Assembly: GCF_003986955.1 (NCBI RefSeq)
Contig: NZ_PIPN01000001.1
Coordinates: 868,001 to 932,000 of the forward strand
Direction of reading: 5' to 3'
Length of the DNA stretch: 64,000 nt
From: Aliidiomarina sedimenti
GTDB taxonomy: Bacteria > Pseudomonadota > Gammaproteobacteria > Enterobacterales > Alteromonadaceae
Shown here: positions 8,582-17,609 of the stretch, in pieces
Numbering within the stretch: position 1 is the first letter of the stretch
Layout of the letters: each line of letters opens with the position of its first letter
Notes under the pieces: model-generated
What the model was told of the DNA's origin: nothing
The model's input: only the letters and a program-made list of their open reading frames with translations
The model's database searches: none
Position numbers and translations under genes: made by a program

Positions 8582-10341
8582 GTCATGCTAAATACTGGTT
8601 AAGTCTAACCCTGCTCGCGATTGCCCTGCTGCATTCCGGCTCTGCATTTGCGCTCACCGTCAACGCTGAGGTCGATAAAAATCCGGTCATTGTTAACGAA
8701 TCATTCACCCTGACCGTCACCGCGAGCGATGATTTACCACGCAACGCATTTCGCAACGATACATTGCTGCGTGACTTCGTCGTCGGCGCCACCTCCGTTG
8801 ACCGTTCAACACGACTTATCCAGGGTCAAATGAGTCGGCAAACACGCTGGCAAGTCACCTTAGTGGCGCGACGTCCGGGCAGCTATCAGATCCCCGCTTT
8901 CGAGATAGACGGTCAGCGCACCTCACCGATTCAGCTCGAGGTGATTGAAGCCAGCGAGAGCGAGAACGAGCGAGGCCCCGTGTTTGTCACTGCCAGCATC
9001 GACAATGACAATCCTTACATTCAGCAACAAGTCCGTTACACCGTTCGTTTGCACCTGGCACAGGTACTCGAAAGCGGTTCAATAAGTCCGCCCGAAATCG
9101 ACCACGCCGATATTCAGCAAAGTGGTAATGACGACGAAACTCAGCAGTTAATCGATGGCACACGCTACCGGGTAATTGAACGAACCTATTTTATTACTCC
9201 CCGTCGTAGTGGTGCGATTACCATAGGCGGTAGCCGCTTTGACGGACAAATTCGCGATAGTAGCGAACGTAGCTTCGCCTCATTCAGCCGTCCACAAAGT
9301 GTGACTGCATTGGCGCCCGATATTGAAATCAATGTGCGGCCGCAGGTTGAAAGCTTCGATGGTCGCTGGTTACCCAGTAAACAAGTGGTCCTGAATGATG
9401 AGCTTGATGACCAGCAGCGCTTCATCGTTGGTGAACCTATAACCCGTCATATCACGCTAACAGCTCAAGGAGTCCGCGACGAACAGCTGCCTGATATCAG
9501 CACCGATTACCCGGCTGGTCTGCGTTACTACGCTGAGCGAACCGAACGGGAAAGCTACAGTCGAGATGGCGAACGTATTGCGCAGGCGACCTTCCGTGGG
9601 GTGATTTTACCGTCACAGCCAGGCACCTTTGAATTGCCAGCGGTCGAAGTAAGCTGGTGGGATGTCGAAGACGAGCAAATGCGCACCGCGCGTGTTGAAA
9701 GCCGGGAAATTACCGTGCACGCCCCGGCAGGTGGAATGCCTTCTCCCTCAGCTCAGCCCGCCGACGGGTCCTCCACTGAAGATCCCGCGGCAACCGATTC
9801 TGCAACAGGGGGTGAAACTGAAGATACAGCAGAGCGCTCCGCCGATGTCAGCAGCCCAGGTGCAGACCGCACTGCCACGGACGCTGTATGGCAAATTACC
9901 AGTGTCGTACTATTCATTCTCTGGTTGCTGACCCTGGTCATCTTTGCCTGGTTCTACTGGCGTACTCGACATCGTCAGCCTTCACCACAGCCGGCTCAGA
10001 CAGCCAGTGACAAGGTTCCGGCTGCAAGCCGCAAGCCACTGCAGCAGCTGAAAGTTGCCTGCCGTGCCAATCAGCCTCAGGCCGCACGCCAGGCACTACT
10101 CGCCTGGGTCAACAGCACCACCACGGAGCATCATTGTGCAACCCTCGATGACGTCAGCAGCTATTTCGCCAGTACGTCATTGACCGCTCAATTAAACGCC
10201 TTGCAAGAGGCACTCTACCGACCACAAAGCCAGTGGCAGCAAGGTGATGCGCTATGGCAAAGCATTCAACTGCTGCACCGGCGCCACAAACAGCAAACCG
10301 ATAACCACCGCCTTCCCCCGCTCTATCCCACCGGGCGTTAG
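8578..10341 (+). CDS. batD: BatD-like secreted/membrane-anchored protein
   Basis: 587-aa BatD (oxygen tolerance family) protein. A signal peptide runs to about AFA at residue 23, a large beta-rich periplasmic region follows (repeated NPVIVNESFTL and DNPYIQQQVRYTV-type starts of Ig-like units), then a low-complexity linker rich in S, T, E and P, one membrane helix near 440-465, and a cytoplasmic C-terminal domain. The start is GTG at 8578, overlapping the previous TGA, with AGGAG upstream. Last gene of the operon, followed by a strong terminator. Confidence 0.85.
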   Translation: MSHAKYWLSLTLLAIALLHSGSAFALTVNAEVDKNPVIVNESFTLTVTASDDLPRNAFRNDTLLRDFVVGATSVDRSTRLIQGQMSRQTRWQVTLVARRPGSYQIPAFEIDGQRTSPIQLEVIEASESENERGPVFVTASIDNDNPYIQQQVRYTVRLHLAQVLESGSISPPEIDHADIQQSGNDDETQQLIDGTRYRVIERTYFITPRRSGAITIGGSRFDGQIRDSSERSFASFSRPQSVTALAPDIEINVRPQVESFDGRWLPSKQVVLNDELDDQQRFIVGEPITRHITLTAQGVRDEQLPDISTDYPAGLRYYAERTERESYSRDGERIAQATFRGVILPSQPGTFELPAVEVSWWDVEDEQMRTARVESREITVHAPAGGMPSPSAQPADGSSTEDPAATDSATGGETEDTAERSADVSSPGADRTATDAVWQITSVVLFILWLLTLVIFAWFYWRTRHRQPSPQPAQTASDKVPAASRKPLQQLKVACRANQPQAARQALLAWVNSTTTEHHCATLDDVSSYFASTSLTAQLNALQEALYRPQSQWQQGDALWQSIQLLHRRHKQQTDNHRLPPLYPTGR

Positions 10342-10366
10342 CGCAGCGATGGAGCCACGGAAAACA

Positions 10367-10398
10367 AAAAAGCTCGTGTCTTATGACACGAGCTTTTT
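10367..10398. terminator. Bidirectional terminator between batD and ppiD
   Basis: A perfect 14-bp stem (AAAAAGCTCGTGTC and its complement) closes a TTAT loop, with A- and T-runs on the two sides. It can end both the plus-strand bat operon and the minus-strand ppiD transcript. Confidence 0.88.
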
Positions 10399-10422
10399 AA
10401 TTTATTGCTGAAGAACTAAGTA

Positions 10423-12282
10423 TTAAAGATTACGGGTAATACTCGCGTCTTCTTTCAAAGCTTCCATAATTGCACGGTAAGCAGCGTCTGCGTAACGGTT
10501 TTCAAAACGCTGACGCAGTTCACTAGCACCATCGTCACTCACTTCACCTTCGGTGACGTCAGTCAGCGCGACAATGGCTACGTCGCCACCGCGTAGCTCA
10601 GCGATATCGGCTGAAACCGCATCGTCAGACGGCGCTGGTAACCGGAATAACTGGCTAACCACGCCTGCTGGTAACTCCGAGTCGTTGCGCGAAACGTCGC
10701 TAAAGCTTTCAGCCTCAACACCCTCAGGCAGTTCGCCAGCGCGGTATTGGGCCAGCAATTCATTCGCTGCCCGACGAGCTTCGTCACGCGCTTTACGCAT
10801 CACCAAAGCTTGTTCAATATCACTGCGCACGTCATCCAGCGGCGTCAGACTCGCGGGTTCATACTCGTTCACACGCACAACGTAACTGCGCTCATCGACT
10901 TCAACCAGTTCACTGTTGAGGTTGTCGCGCAACACGTCGGAATCAAACACTGCATTCAGTAAACGCTGATCTGCAAACTCATTCACGCCCTCACGGTCCA
11001 TCCATTCGCTGCGCTGGATGTCCAGCCCAGTTTCTTCAGCGGCTGGTTGCAAGCTCTCTGGTGCTTCGAAACTAACCCGCGACAGGGTCTGCTGCAGCGT
11101 AAAATACTGCTGCTCAGCTTCCTGCTGGCGTAAGTTTTCTTTAATGGTCTCAGCCACTTCTTCATAGGGGTCAAGCTGAGTTTCGCGTAGTGAGGTCAGT
11201 TTAACCAAGTGAAAACCAAATTCTGATTCAACGATATCAGATACATCACCCTCATTATCCAGCGCAAAACCTGCATCTTCGATATCAGGGTCGATCATAC
11301 CGCGTTCAAGGCGTCCTAACAGGCCGCCATCCTGACCACTAAAGGTATCGTCCGAATACTCAGCTGCCAGCTCGGCAAAGTCTTCACCAGCTTCTAGGCG
11401 GCTGGCAATGTCTTCAATCCGACTGCGCGCGTCGGCGTCATTACCTTCGACCAGAATATGCGCGATCTCGCGACGTTCAGGCGTTCGGAAATTGCCAGGG
11501 TTCTGCTCATAGAAGTCCCGTGCCTGAGCATCATCAATGCTGACCGACTCAAGAATGTCATTAAACTCGAGCACGATATAGTCAACGCGAACTCGCTCGT
11601 CGGTTTCAAAACGCGCTTCGTTTTCGGCATAAAAGGCTTCGATTTCGTCTTCGCTGACACTCACAACATCGGTGTAGCTCTGTGCTGGTACGCGGATGTA
11701 CTCACCGCTACGACGCTGATTCTGAAGGCGCTGATACGCTTCTGCTTCGCTCGGAAGCATGAATTCAGACATCAACGCGCCTTGCAGGAAGGTGGTGCGG
11801 CCAAGTTCGCGCACCATGTAATCGCGAAATTGCTCAGGCGTAAACCCAGCATTCGTCAGCAACGCTACATAGCGGTCATTGTTGAACTGACCATTAATCT
11901 GAAAATCCGGCATGTTGCGGATAGCATCACGGATCTGCTGTGGACCAGGGCGAAAACCCTGCTCACTTGCAAACTGAGTCGCCAGACGTTCTTCGATCAA
12001 ACGTTCAAGCACACCCTGACGGAATTCGCCCATGTAATCTTCGTCGGCGAACAGCGTTTCCACAAAATCGCCAAGTTCGTCTTCCATCTGAGCACGTTCA
12101 TTCTGATACGCACGGTCAAAGTCCGTACGAGAAATCTTTTCGCCATTCACCTCGGCCACATGGTCGTCGGCATTTCCACCCAAATAGCCACTCACCCCGG
12201 TCAGGGCAAAGGTAAGGATAATCAGGAAAAGGATAATTTTAGCGACGGGTCCCTTGGAACCTTCACGAATCCTATCGAGCAT
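10423..12282 (-). CDS. ppiD: PpiD, periplasmic SurA-like folding chaperone
   Basis: Inner-membrane-anchored periplasmic chaperone that meets proteins leaving SecYEG. 619 aa, as in E. coli (623). One N-terminal membrane helix lies at about residues 14-34, a SurA-like N-terminal chaperone domain follows, and a parvulin domain is recognisable around 265-360 (REIAHILVEG, GEDFAELAAEYSDD, SEFGFHLVKL). A third, poorly conserved C-terminal region completes it. The gene follows hupB and tRNA-Asp, the usual lon-hupB-ppiD neighbourhood. Confidence 0.93.
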   Translation of the reverse strand: MLDRIREGSKGPVAKIILFLIILTFALTGVSGYLGGNADDHVAEVNGEKISRTDFDRAYQNERAQMEDELGDFVETLFADEDYMGEFRQGVLERLIEERLATQFASEQGFRPGPQQIRDAIRNMPDFQINGQFNNDRYVALLTNAGFTPEQFRDYMVRELGRTTFLQGALMSEFMLPSEAEAYQRLQNQRRSGEYIRVPAQSYTDVVSVSEDEIEAFYAENEARFETDERVRVDYIVLEFNDILESVSIDDAQARDFYEQNPGNFRTPERREIAHILVEGNDADARSRIEDIASRLEAGEDFAELAAEYSDDTFSGQDGGLLGRLERGMIDPDIEDAGFALDNEGDVSDIVESEFGFHLVKLTSLRETQLDPYEEVAETIKENLRQQEAEQQYFTLQQTLSRVSFEAPESLQPAAEETGLDIQRSEWMDREGVNEFADQRLLNAVFDSDVLRDNLNSELVEVDERSYVVRVNEYEPASLTPLDDVRSDIEQALVMRKARDEARRAANELLAQYRAGELPEGVEAESFSDVSRNDSELPAGVVSQLFRLPAPSDDAVSADIAELRGGDVAIVALTDVTEGEVSDDGASELRQRFENRYADAAYRAIMEALKEDASITRNL

Positions 12283-12335
12283 AATGCAATCTCTTTATCG
12301 GGTTAATTACTGTCTGCTATTTGTTAAACTAACTA

Positions 12336-12365
12336 TAAAAAAAGCGCACCGAATCCGGTGCGCTT
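12336..12365 (-). terminator. Terminator after tRNA-Asp
   Basis: A perfect 10-bp stem (AAGCGCACCG) with an AATC loop is followed on the minus strand by a run of seven T. It lies downstream of tRNA-Asp and upstream of ppiD. Confidence 0.78.
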
Positions 12366-12433
12366 CTTAAGTCGTCACCTCGCCAGATACTAACACAATT
12401 AGTCTCTGCGGGTGCAGTTTTCGCTAACAAAAA

Positions 12434-12510
12434 TGGCGGAGTGGACGGGACTCGAACCCGCGACCCCCGGCGTGACAGGCCGGTATTCTAACCAACTGAA
12501 CTACCACTCC
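12434..12510 (-). tRNA. tRNA-Asp (GTC)
   Basis: The minus strand gives a 77-nt tRNA with acceptor GGAGTGG paired to CCACTCC, discriminator G and encoded CCA. The anticodon loop CTGTCAC carries GTC, and the T-arm GGGTTCGAGTCCC is standard. It lies between hupB and ppiD. Confidence 0.97.
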
Positions 12511-12516
12511 AAATTA

Positions 12517-12538
12517 AAGGCACCCTCGCGGGTGCCTT
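12517..12538 (-). terminator. Terminator after hupB
   Basis: A 9-bp perfect stem AAGGCACCC / GGGTGCCTT with a four-base loop lies just after the hupB stop. The following minus-strand tract TTTAATTT is only moderately T-rich, so some read-through into tRNA-Asp is possible. Confidence 0.6.
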
Positions 12539-12562
12539 CAATGTATTTCTTTGTTGCCTTGC

Positions 12563-12835
12563 TTAGTTAACGGCGTCTTTTAACGCTTTACCAGCTTTAA
12601 AAGAAGGCACTTTGGCAGCAGAGATCTGGATAGTTTCGCCAGTTTGCGGGTTGCGGCCAGTGCGCGCAGAACGCTCACGAACGCTGAAAGTACCAAAGCC
12701 AACCAGAGCAACCTGGTCGTCATTTTTCAAAGCTTCTGTTACTGCATCGATCATCGAGTCTAAAGCACGACCTGCAGCCGCTTTCGAGAGTTCAGCATCT
12801 GCTGCAATTTTGTCTATTAGCTGAGACTTGTTCAC
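12563..12835 (-). CDS. hupB: HU-beta DNA-binding protein
   Basis: 90-aa nucleoid-associated protein HU. The sequence begins [20 protein letters not shown] and has the HU DNA-binding arm [20 protein letters not shown], followed by GE and a standard C-terminus. It starts with GTG, as E. coli hupB does, with AAGGGG a few bases upstream. Lies after lon, the usual position of hupB rather than hupA. The 249-base gap to lon holds its promoter region; I could not settle a clear -35/-10 pair. Confidence 0.96.
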   Translation of the reverse strand: MNKSQLIDKIAADAELSKAAAGRALDSMIDAVTEALKNDDQVALVGFGTFSVRERSARTGRNPQTGETIQISAAKVPSFKAGKALKDAVN

Positions 12836-13084
12836 AGTATCATCCCCTTACATTGTTATTATGGAGTTCCTTGGAACCATCAAAAAAATGGGCCAGAAAA
12901 GTTTATAACAAGCTTATATCTTTAGTTCAAGGTACTAGTGCTTTTACTAAAGTATTTGCGAAAGTCCTCTATACCTTGCTCAGCAAGGGCTGGAGTAACT
13001 TTCCTAAGGCTATCACAGTCGTTGCGTATGAAAAGCCTTTTTCAGCATTTTTAACAAGTTTTTCGTTAAAAAAGTGCCTCTCGC

Positions 13085-15451
13085 CTATTTTTTCTTCCCT
13101 GCACCCGCCACTTTTACTGCATTTACCGGGTTATTCTCCAATGCCAGCTGTAAAACCTGGTCAATCCATTGCACCGGATGAATGTCTAAATCACCCTTGA
13201 TGTTATCTGGAATTTCCTTTAAGTCACGTTCATTATCTTTCGGGATCAGGACGCGGGTGATCCCACCACGGTGGGCTGCCAGTAGTTTCTCTTTCAGCCC
13301 GCCGATAGCAAGAACTTCACCACGCAGGGTAATTTCACCCGTCATGGCCACATCCGAACGCACCGGATTTCCCGTCAATGAAGACACTAATGCAGTGACC
13401 ATTGCAATACCAGCACTGGGTCCGTCTTTGGGCGTCGCGCCCTCGGGCACATGCACGTGCACGTCGCGTTTCTCATAAAAGTCGTCGGCGATACCAAGCT
13501 TGTCGGCACGGCTACGAACCACCGTCATGGCGGTGCTAATCGACTCTTTCATCACGTCACCAAGCGAACCGGTGAAGGTTGTTTTCCCTTTCCCGGGCAC
13601 ACTGGTCGCTTCAATGGTCAGTAAATCGCCACCAACCTGAGTCCATGCCAGCCCAGTCACCTGACCTATCTGGTTGCTCTCTTCTGCTTTGCCAAAGTCA
13701 AAACGCTGCACACCAAGGTAGTCTTCAAGCTCTTTGCCGGTAATGGTTATCGACTTGGTATCTTTCTTAATCAATATGTTACGAACTGCTTTACGGCATA
13801 GCTTAGAAATTTCGCGTTCCAGATTACGCACCCCAGCTTCACGGGTGTAATAGCGAATAATTCCGGTAATAGCATCATCCGCAATTTTTAGCTCATTCTT
13901 ACGTAAGCCATTTCGCTCCATCTGTTTCTCAACTAAATGGCGCTTGGCAATATTGAGCTTTTCATCTTCGGTATACCCGGATAGCCGGATAACTTCCATC
14001 CGATCCAGCAATGGCGCTGGAATGTTCATGCTGTTTGATGTCGCCACGAACATAACGTCAGACAGGTCGTAATCAACTTCCAGATAATGGTCGTTAAAGC
14101 TGCTATTTTGCTCCGGATCCAGGACCTCAAGCAACGCCGAGGCGGGGTCGCCGCGCATATCGGACGACATCTTATCGATTTCATCCAGCAGGAAGAGCGG
14201 GTTACGTACCCCGACTTTGGCCATTTTCTGGATCAGTTTGCCCGGCATCGAACCAATGTAAGTCCGACGGTGCCCACGGATCTCAGCTTCATCCCGCACC
14301 CCACCGAGCGCCATGCGAATGTACTTGCGCCCCGTCGCCTTAGCAATCGATTGGCCAAGCGAGGTCTTACCAACGCCGGGAGGCCCGACCAAACATAAAA
14401 TCGGACCTTTTACTTTACTGGTACGTTGCTGCACCGCCAGATACTCGATAATCCGCTCTTTAACTTTCTCCAGACCATAGTGGTCGGCATCCAGAACTTC
14501 TTCGGCTTTGGCCAGGTCTTTCTTCACCCGTGAACGCTTTTTCCACGGAATCGATACCATCCAGTCAATGTAGCCACGCACCACTGTCGCTTCTGCCGAC
14601 ATCGGCGACATCATTTTCAGTTTCTGCAGCTCGGCTTTGGTTTTGTCGCGGGCTTCCTCCGGCATTTGTGCATCTTCAATCTTCTGTTCAAGCTGCTCAA
14701 ATTCGTCGACACCGTCCTCGCTCTCACCAAGCTCTTTCTGAATCGCTTTCATTTGCTCATTCAGGTAGTACTCGCGCTGGCTCTTTTCCATCTGTTGCTT
14801 CACGCGACTGCGGATTTTCTTCTCCACCTGAAGGATATCGATTTCACCTTCCATCATCGCCATCAGATGTTCAATACGCTCACGCACATCGATGATTTCC
14901 AGAGCATGTTGCTTGTCAGCCAGTTTCAACGGCATATGTGCCGCCATCGTATCGGCCAGCCGGTCAGCATCCTCAATCCCCTGCAACGAGGTAATAACTT
15001 CCGGAGGAATTTTCTTGTTCAGTTTGACGTAGCCTTCAAACTGATTCATCGCTGAACGGACCAGAATTTCTTCTTCTTTCTCATCTAAAGGCGCAACGTC
15101 AAGCAGTTCAACGTCACCCTGAAAGAACTCATCGCTGTCTTCAAATTCAACAACTTTACCGCGCTGCTTACCTTCAACCAGCACTTTTACCGTGCCATCG
15201 GGTAATTTCAGCATCTGTAAAATAGTGGCAACCGCACCAACCTGATAGATATCCTCAGCGTGTGGCTCATCGACGCTGGCATCTTTTTGCGCGACCAGGA
15301 AAACCTGCTTATCACGGTCCATCGCCTCATCAAGGCAGCGAATCGATTTCTCCCGCCCGACAAATAACGGAATCACCATATGCGGGTAAACCACTACATC
15401 ACGCAGTGGCAGCACAGGAAGGCTTAAGCGCTCGCTGTTCTTATCTGTCAT
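13085..15451 (-). CDS. lon: Lon, ATP-dependent serine protease
   Basis: Cytoplasmic AAA+ protease that removes misfolded and regulatory proteins; 788 aa from the chosen start, close to E. coli (784). Order: N-terminal substrate domain (LPVLPLRDVVVYPHMVIPLF), coiled coil, AAA+ module with Walker A GPPGVGKTS and Walker B PLFLLDEIDK, and the protease domain with catalytic Ser in PKDGPSAGIAM and Lys in GGLKEKLLAAHRGG. An upstream in-frame ATG at 15463 exists, but GGAG at 15458-15461 is spaced 6 bases from the ATG at 15451, which matches family N-termini. Preceded by a sigma-32-type promoter. Confidence 0.96.
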   Translation of the reverse strand: MTDKNSERLSLPVLPLRDVVVYPHMVIPLFVGREKSIRCLDEAMDRDKQVFLVAQKDASVDEPHAEDIYQVGAVATILQMLKLPDGTVKVLVEGKQRGKVVEFEDSDEFFQGDVELLDVAPLDEKEEEILVRSAMNQFEGYVKLNKKIPPEVITSLQGIEDADRLADTMAAHMPLKLADKQHALEIIDVRERIEHLMAMMEGEIDILQVEKKIRSRVKQQMEKSQREYYLNEQMKAIQKELGESEDGVDEFEQLEQKIEDAQMPEEARDKTKAELQKLKMMSPMSAEATVVRGYIDWMVSIPWKKRSRVKKDLAKAEEVLDADHYGLEKVKERIIEYLAVQQRTSKVKGPILCLVGPPGVGKTSLGQSIAKATGRKYIRMALGGVRDEAEIRGHRRTYIGSMPGKLIQKMAKVGVRNPLFLLDEIDKMSSDMRGDPASALLEVLDPEQNSSFNDHYLEVDYDLSDVMFVATSNSMNIPAPLLDRMEVIRLSGYTEDEKLNIAKRHLVEKQMERNGLRKNELKIADDAITGIIRYYTREAGVRNLEREISKLCRKAVRNILIKKDTKSITITGKELEDYLGVQRFDFGKAEESNQIGQVTGLAWTQVGGDLLTIEATSVPGKGKTTFTGSLGDVMKESISTAMTVVRSRADKLGIADDFYEKRDVHVHVPEGATPKDGPSAGIAMVTALVSSLTGNPVRSDVAMTGEITLRGEVLAIGGLKEKLLAAHRGGITRVLIPKDNERDLKEIPDNIKGDLDIHPVQWIDQVLQLALENNPVNAVKVAGAGKKK

Positions 15452-15491
15452 CATTATCTCCATTTCGGCGCTAATAAAGTTACTATGTTAA

Positions 15492-15519
15492 ATATGAGGT
15501 CTTGGCTATAAAGTTCAAT
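15492..15519 (-). promoter_or_regulatory. Sigma-32-type heat-shock promoter of lon
   Basis: On the minus strand ATTGAAC is followed after 13 bases by CCTCATAT, close to the RpoH consensus CTTGAAA-N13..15-CCCCATNT. It sits about 40 bases before the lon start and downstream of the clpX terminator. lon is a classic RpoH target in gammaproteobacteria. Confidence 0.62.
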
Positions 15520-15528
15520 AGCTAGCAC

Positions 15529-15557
15529 AAAAAAAGGGCCAATAAGGCCCTTTTTTT
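15529..15557. terminator. Terminator between clpX and lon
   Basis: A perfect 12-bp stem of seven A plus GGGCC, loop AATAA, and GGCCC plus seven T. On the minus strand it ends the clpPX transcript, separating it from lon. Confidence 0.88.
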
Positions 15558-15581
15558 CATTCAACTGCTGATTTATTCAAC

Positions 15582-16862
15582 TTATTCGCCAGATGCCTTC
15601 GCATCTTTCTTGTTGCCATAAATCAAAATTGGGTCAGATTCACCGTTAATTACCGTTTCGTCAATCACCACTTTACTGACATCTTCCTGAGATGGCAGAT
15701 CATACATGGTGCCCAACAACACATCTTCAACGATAGAACGCAGACCACGAGCACCAGTATTGCGTGCCAATGCTTTACGCGCTATCGCACGTAAACCGTC
15801 ATCACGAAACTCCAGTTCAACCTCTTCCATTGCCAGCAACGCTGCATACTGCTTGGTCAGTGAGTTCTTCGGCTCTTTTAAGATTTGCACCAACGCATCT
15901 TCATCCAGCTCATTGAGGCTGGCTACCACTGGCAGACGCCCAATAAACTCTGGAATCAGACCGTATTTGACCAAATCTTCCGGTTCAACCTGAGCCAGAA
16001 TATCGCCACTCGGTTTGCTCTTCTTGGCTTTAACTTCCGCCGAGAAACCAATACCTGCACCAACCGCCAGACGCTGCTCGATCACTTTATCCAGGCCCGA
16101 GAACGCCCCACCACAGACGAACAGAATCTTAGAGGTATCAACCTGCAAGAACTCCTGTTGTGGATGCTTACGTCCGCCCTGCGGAGGAACCGATGCGATG
16201 GTTCCTTCAATCAGTTTAAGCAGTGCCTGCTGCACGCCTTCGCCTGATACGTCCCGGGTAATCGAAGGGTTATCTGACTTGCGTGAAATCTTATCGATTT
16301 CATCAATATAAACGATACCACGTTCCGCTTTTTTCGGGTCGTAATCACATTTTTGCAGCAGCTTCTGAATAATATTCTCAACGTCCTCACCCACATAACC
16401 GGCTTCGGTCAGGGTGGTGGCATCCGCCATCGTAAAAGGCACATCGAGGAAACGGGCTAAGGTTTCTGCGAGCAGCGTTTTACCACTACCCGTTGGCCCG
16501 ATCAGCAAAATATTACTTTTGCCAAGCTCTACATTTTCGTACACACCAGAATTGAGCAAACGTTTATAGTGATTATAAACGGCCACCGACAGGACTCGCT
16601 TCGCGCGGTCCTGACCAATTACGTAATCATCCAGGTTTTTCCGGATGTCATGCGGCGTCGGTACGTCATCTTCATCACGCTGCGGAGAAATTTCTTTAAT
16701 TTCCTCGCGCAGAATGTCATTACACAGGTCGACACACTCGTCGCAAATAAACACCGAAGGGCCGGCGATTAACTTGCGTACTTCGTGTTGGCTTTTGCCA
16801 CAGAAGGTACAGTACAGTGCTTTACCTTCTTTCTCGCCGTCGCCGCTTGTTTTATCTGTCAT
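15582..16862 (-). CDS. clpX: ClpX, ATPase subunit of ClpXP
   Basis: AAA+ unfoldase that feeds substrates to ClpP; 426 aa (E. coli 424). The N-terminal zinc domain has [11 protein letters not shown] at residues 18-28 with the second pair in ICDECVDLC. Walker A is [15 protein letters not shown], Walker [11 protein letters not shown], and the ClpP-docking IGF-type loop appears as [14 protein letters not shown] precedes the ATG. Transcribed after clpP with a 45-base gap. Confidence 0.97.
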   Translation of the reverse strand: MTDKTSGDGEKEGKALYCTFCGKSQHEVRKLIAGPSVFICDECVDLCNDILREEIKEISPQRDEDDVPTPHDIRKNLDDYVIGQDRAKRVLSVAVYNHYKRLLNSGVYENVELGKSNILLIGPTGSGKTLLAETLARFLDVPFTMADATTLTEAGYVGEDVENIIQKLLQKCDYDPKKAERGIVYIDEIDKISRKSDNPSITRDVSGEGVQQALLKLIEGTIASVPPQGGRKHPQQEFLQVDTSKILFVCGGAFSGLDKVIEQRLAVGAGIGFSAEVKAKKSKPSGDILAQVEPEDLVKYGLIPEFIGRLPVVASLNELDEDALVQILKEPKNSLTKQYAALLAMEEVELEFRDDGLRAIARKALARNTGARGLRSIVEDVLLGTMYDLPSQEDVSKVVIDETVINGESDPILIYGNKKDAKASGE

Positions 16863-16907
16863 CTAACTCTCCAGCGCTGATTCTCTGCTGACTGATTCTC
16901 CTGACTA

Positions 16908-17525
16908 CTATTTGTTGCCTCGATGAGTCAGTACAGAGTCCACAATACCATATTCCACCGCACTCTGCGCACTCAAAAAGTTGTCACGGTCGGTATCCAT
17001 AGCGACCCGCTCAACATCCTGACCGGTGTGCTCAGCTAAAATACGGTTCAGTTTATCTTTAATATACAGAATTTCTCTGGCATGGATCTCTATGTCCGAT
17101 GCCTGGCCCTGGAAACCGCCTAAAGGCTGGTGAATCATCACCCGCGAGTTTGGCAGGCAATAGCGTTTGCCCTTAGTCCCCGCGGCCAGTAAAAATGCGC
17201 CCATGCTGGCGGCCTGGCCCATACACACAGTGCTCACATCATTTTTGATGAATTGCATGGTGTCATAAATGGCCATACCGGCGGTAACCGAGCCACCTGG
17301 TGAATTGATATAGATATTAATGTCTTTTTCCGGATTCTCAGATTCCAGAAATAGCATTTGCGCCACTATCAGGTTGGCCATATGTTCTTCAACCTGGCCA
17401 CAAAGGAAAATAACACCCTCTTTCAGTAACCGGGAATAAATGTCAAACGAGCGCTCACCCTTCGAGGTTTGCTCAATGACCATAGGCACCAATGCGGCCA
17501 TTGGATCAGGGGTAGAATTGTGCAT
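16908..17525 (-). CDS. clpP: ClpP, protease subunit of ClpXP/ClpAP
   Basis: Serine peptidase forming the tetradecameric chamber; 205 aa. The catalytic triad is Ser107 (GQAASMGAF), His132 ([10 protein letters not shown]) and Asp181 (DTDRDNF), equivalent to E. coli 111/136/185. The AAGGAG ribosome binding site is 11 bases before the ATG and directly follows the T-run of the tig terminator hairpin, so clpP expression may depend on read-through or on a promoter inside the 3' end of tig. Confidence 0.97.
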   Translation of the reverse strand: MHNSTPDPMAALVPMVIEQTSKGERSFDIYSRLLKEGVIFLCGQVEEHMANLIVAQMLFLESENPEKDINIYINSPGGSVTAGMAIYDTMQFIKNDVSTVCMGQAASMGAFLLAAGTKGKRYCLPNSRVMIHQPLGGFQGQASDIEIHAREILYIKDKLNRILAEHTGQDVERVAMDTDRDNFLSAQSAVEYGIVDSVLTHRGNK

Positions 17526-17542
17526 AAAACGAAATGCTCCTT

Positions 17543-17580
17543 AATAAAAATGGCTCGAGTGAAATCCCACCCGAGCCATT
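17543..17580 (-). terminator. Terminator or attenuator between tig and clpP
   Basis: On the minus strand a 13-bp stem (AATGGCTCGGGTG against CACTCGAGCCATT, one G-T pair) closes a six-base loop and is followed by TTTATTAA. It separates tig from clpP while leaving the clpP ribosome binding site immediately after it. Confidence 0.6.
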
Positions 17581-17609
17581 AAACCAATTCCGAACTAATT
17601 CAGCAATGC

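Noticed and set aside
11458-12306. 282-codon open frame on the plus strand inside ppiD
   Set aside because: Fully antisense to an intact ppiD of normal length, no family match and no promoter; a shadow frame.
12866-12877. GTTCC-TT-GGAAC inverted repeat upstream of hupB, possibly an operator
   Set aside because: Only 5-bp arms; such repeats are common by chance, and no matching regulator or second copy was seen.
12974-12988. CCTTGCT-C-AGCAAGG hairpin in the lon-hupB gap as a terminator or small RNA
   Set aside because: Single-base loop forces a shorter stem and there is no T-run on either strand.
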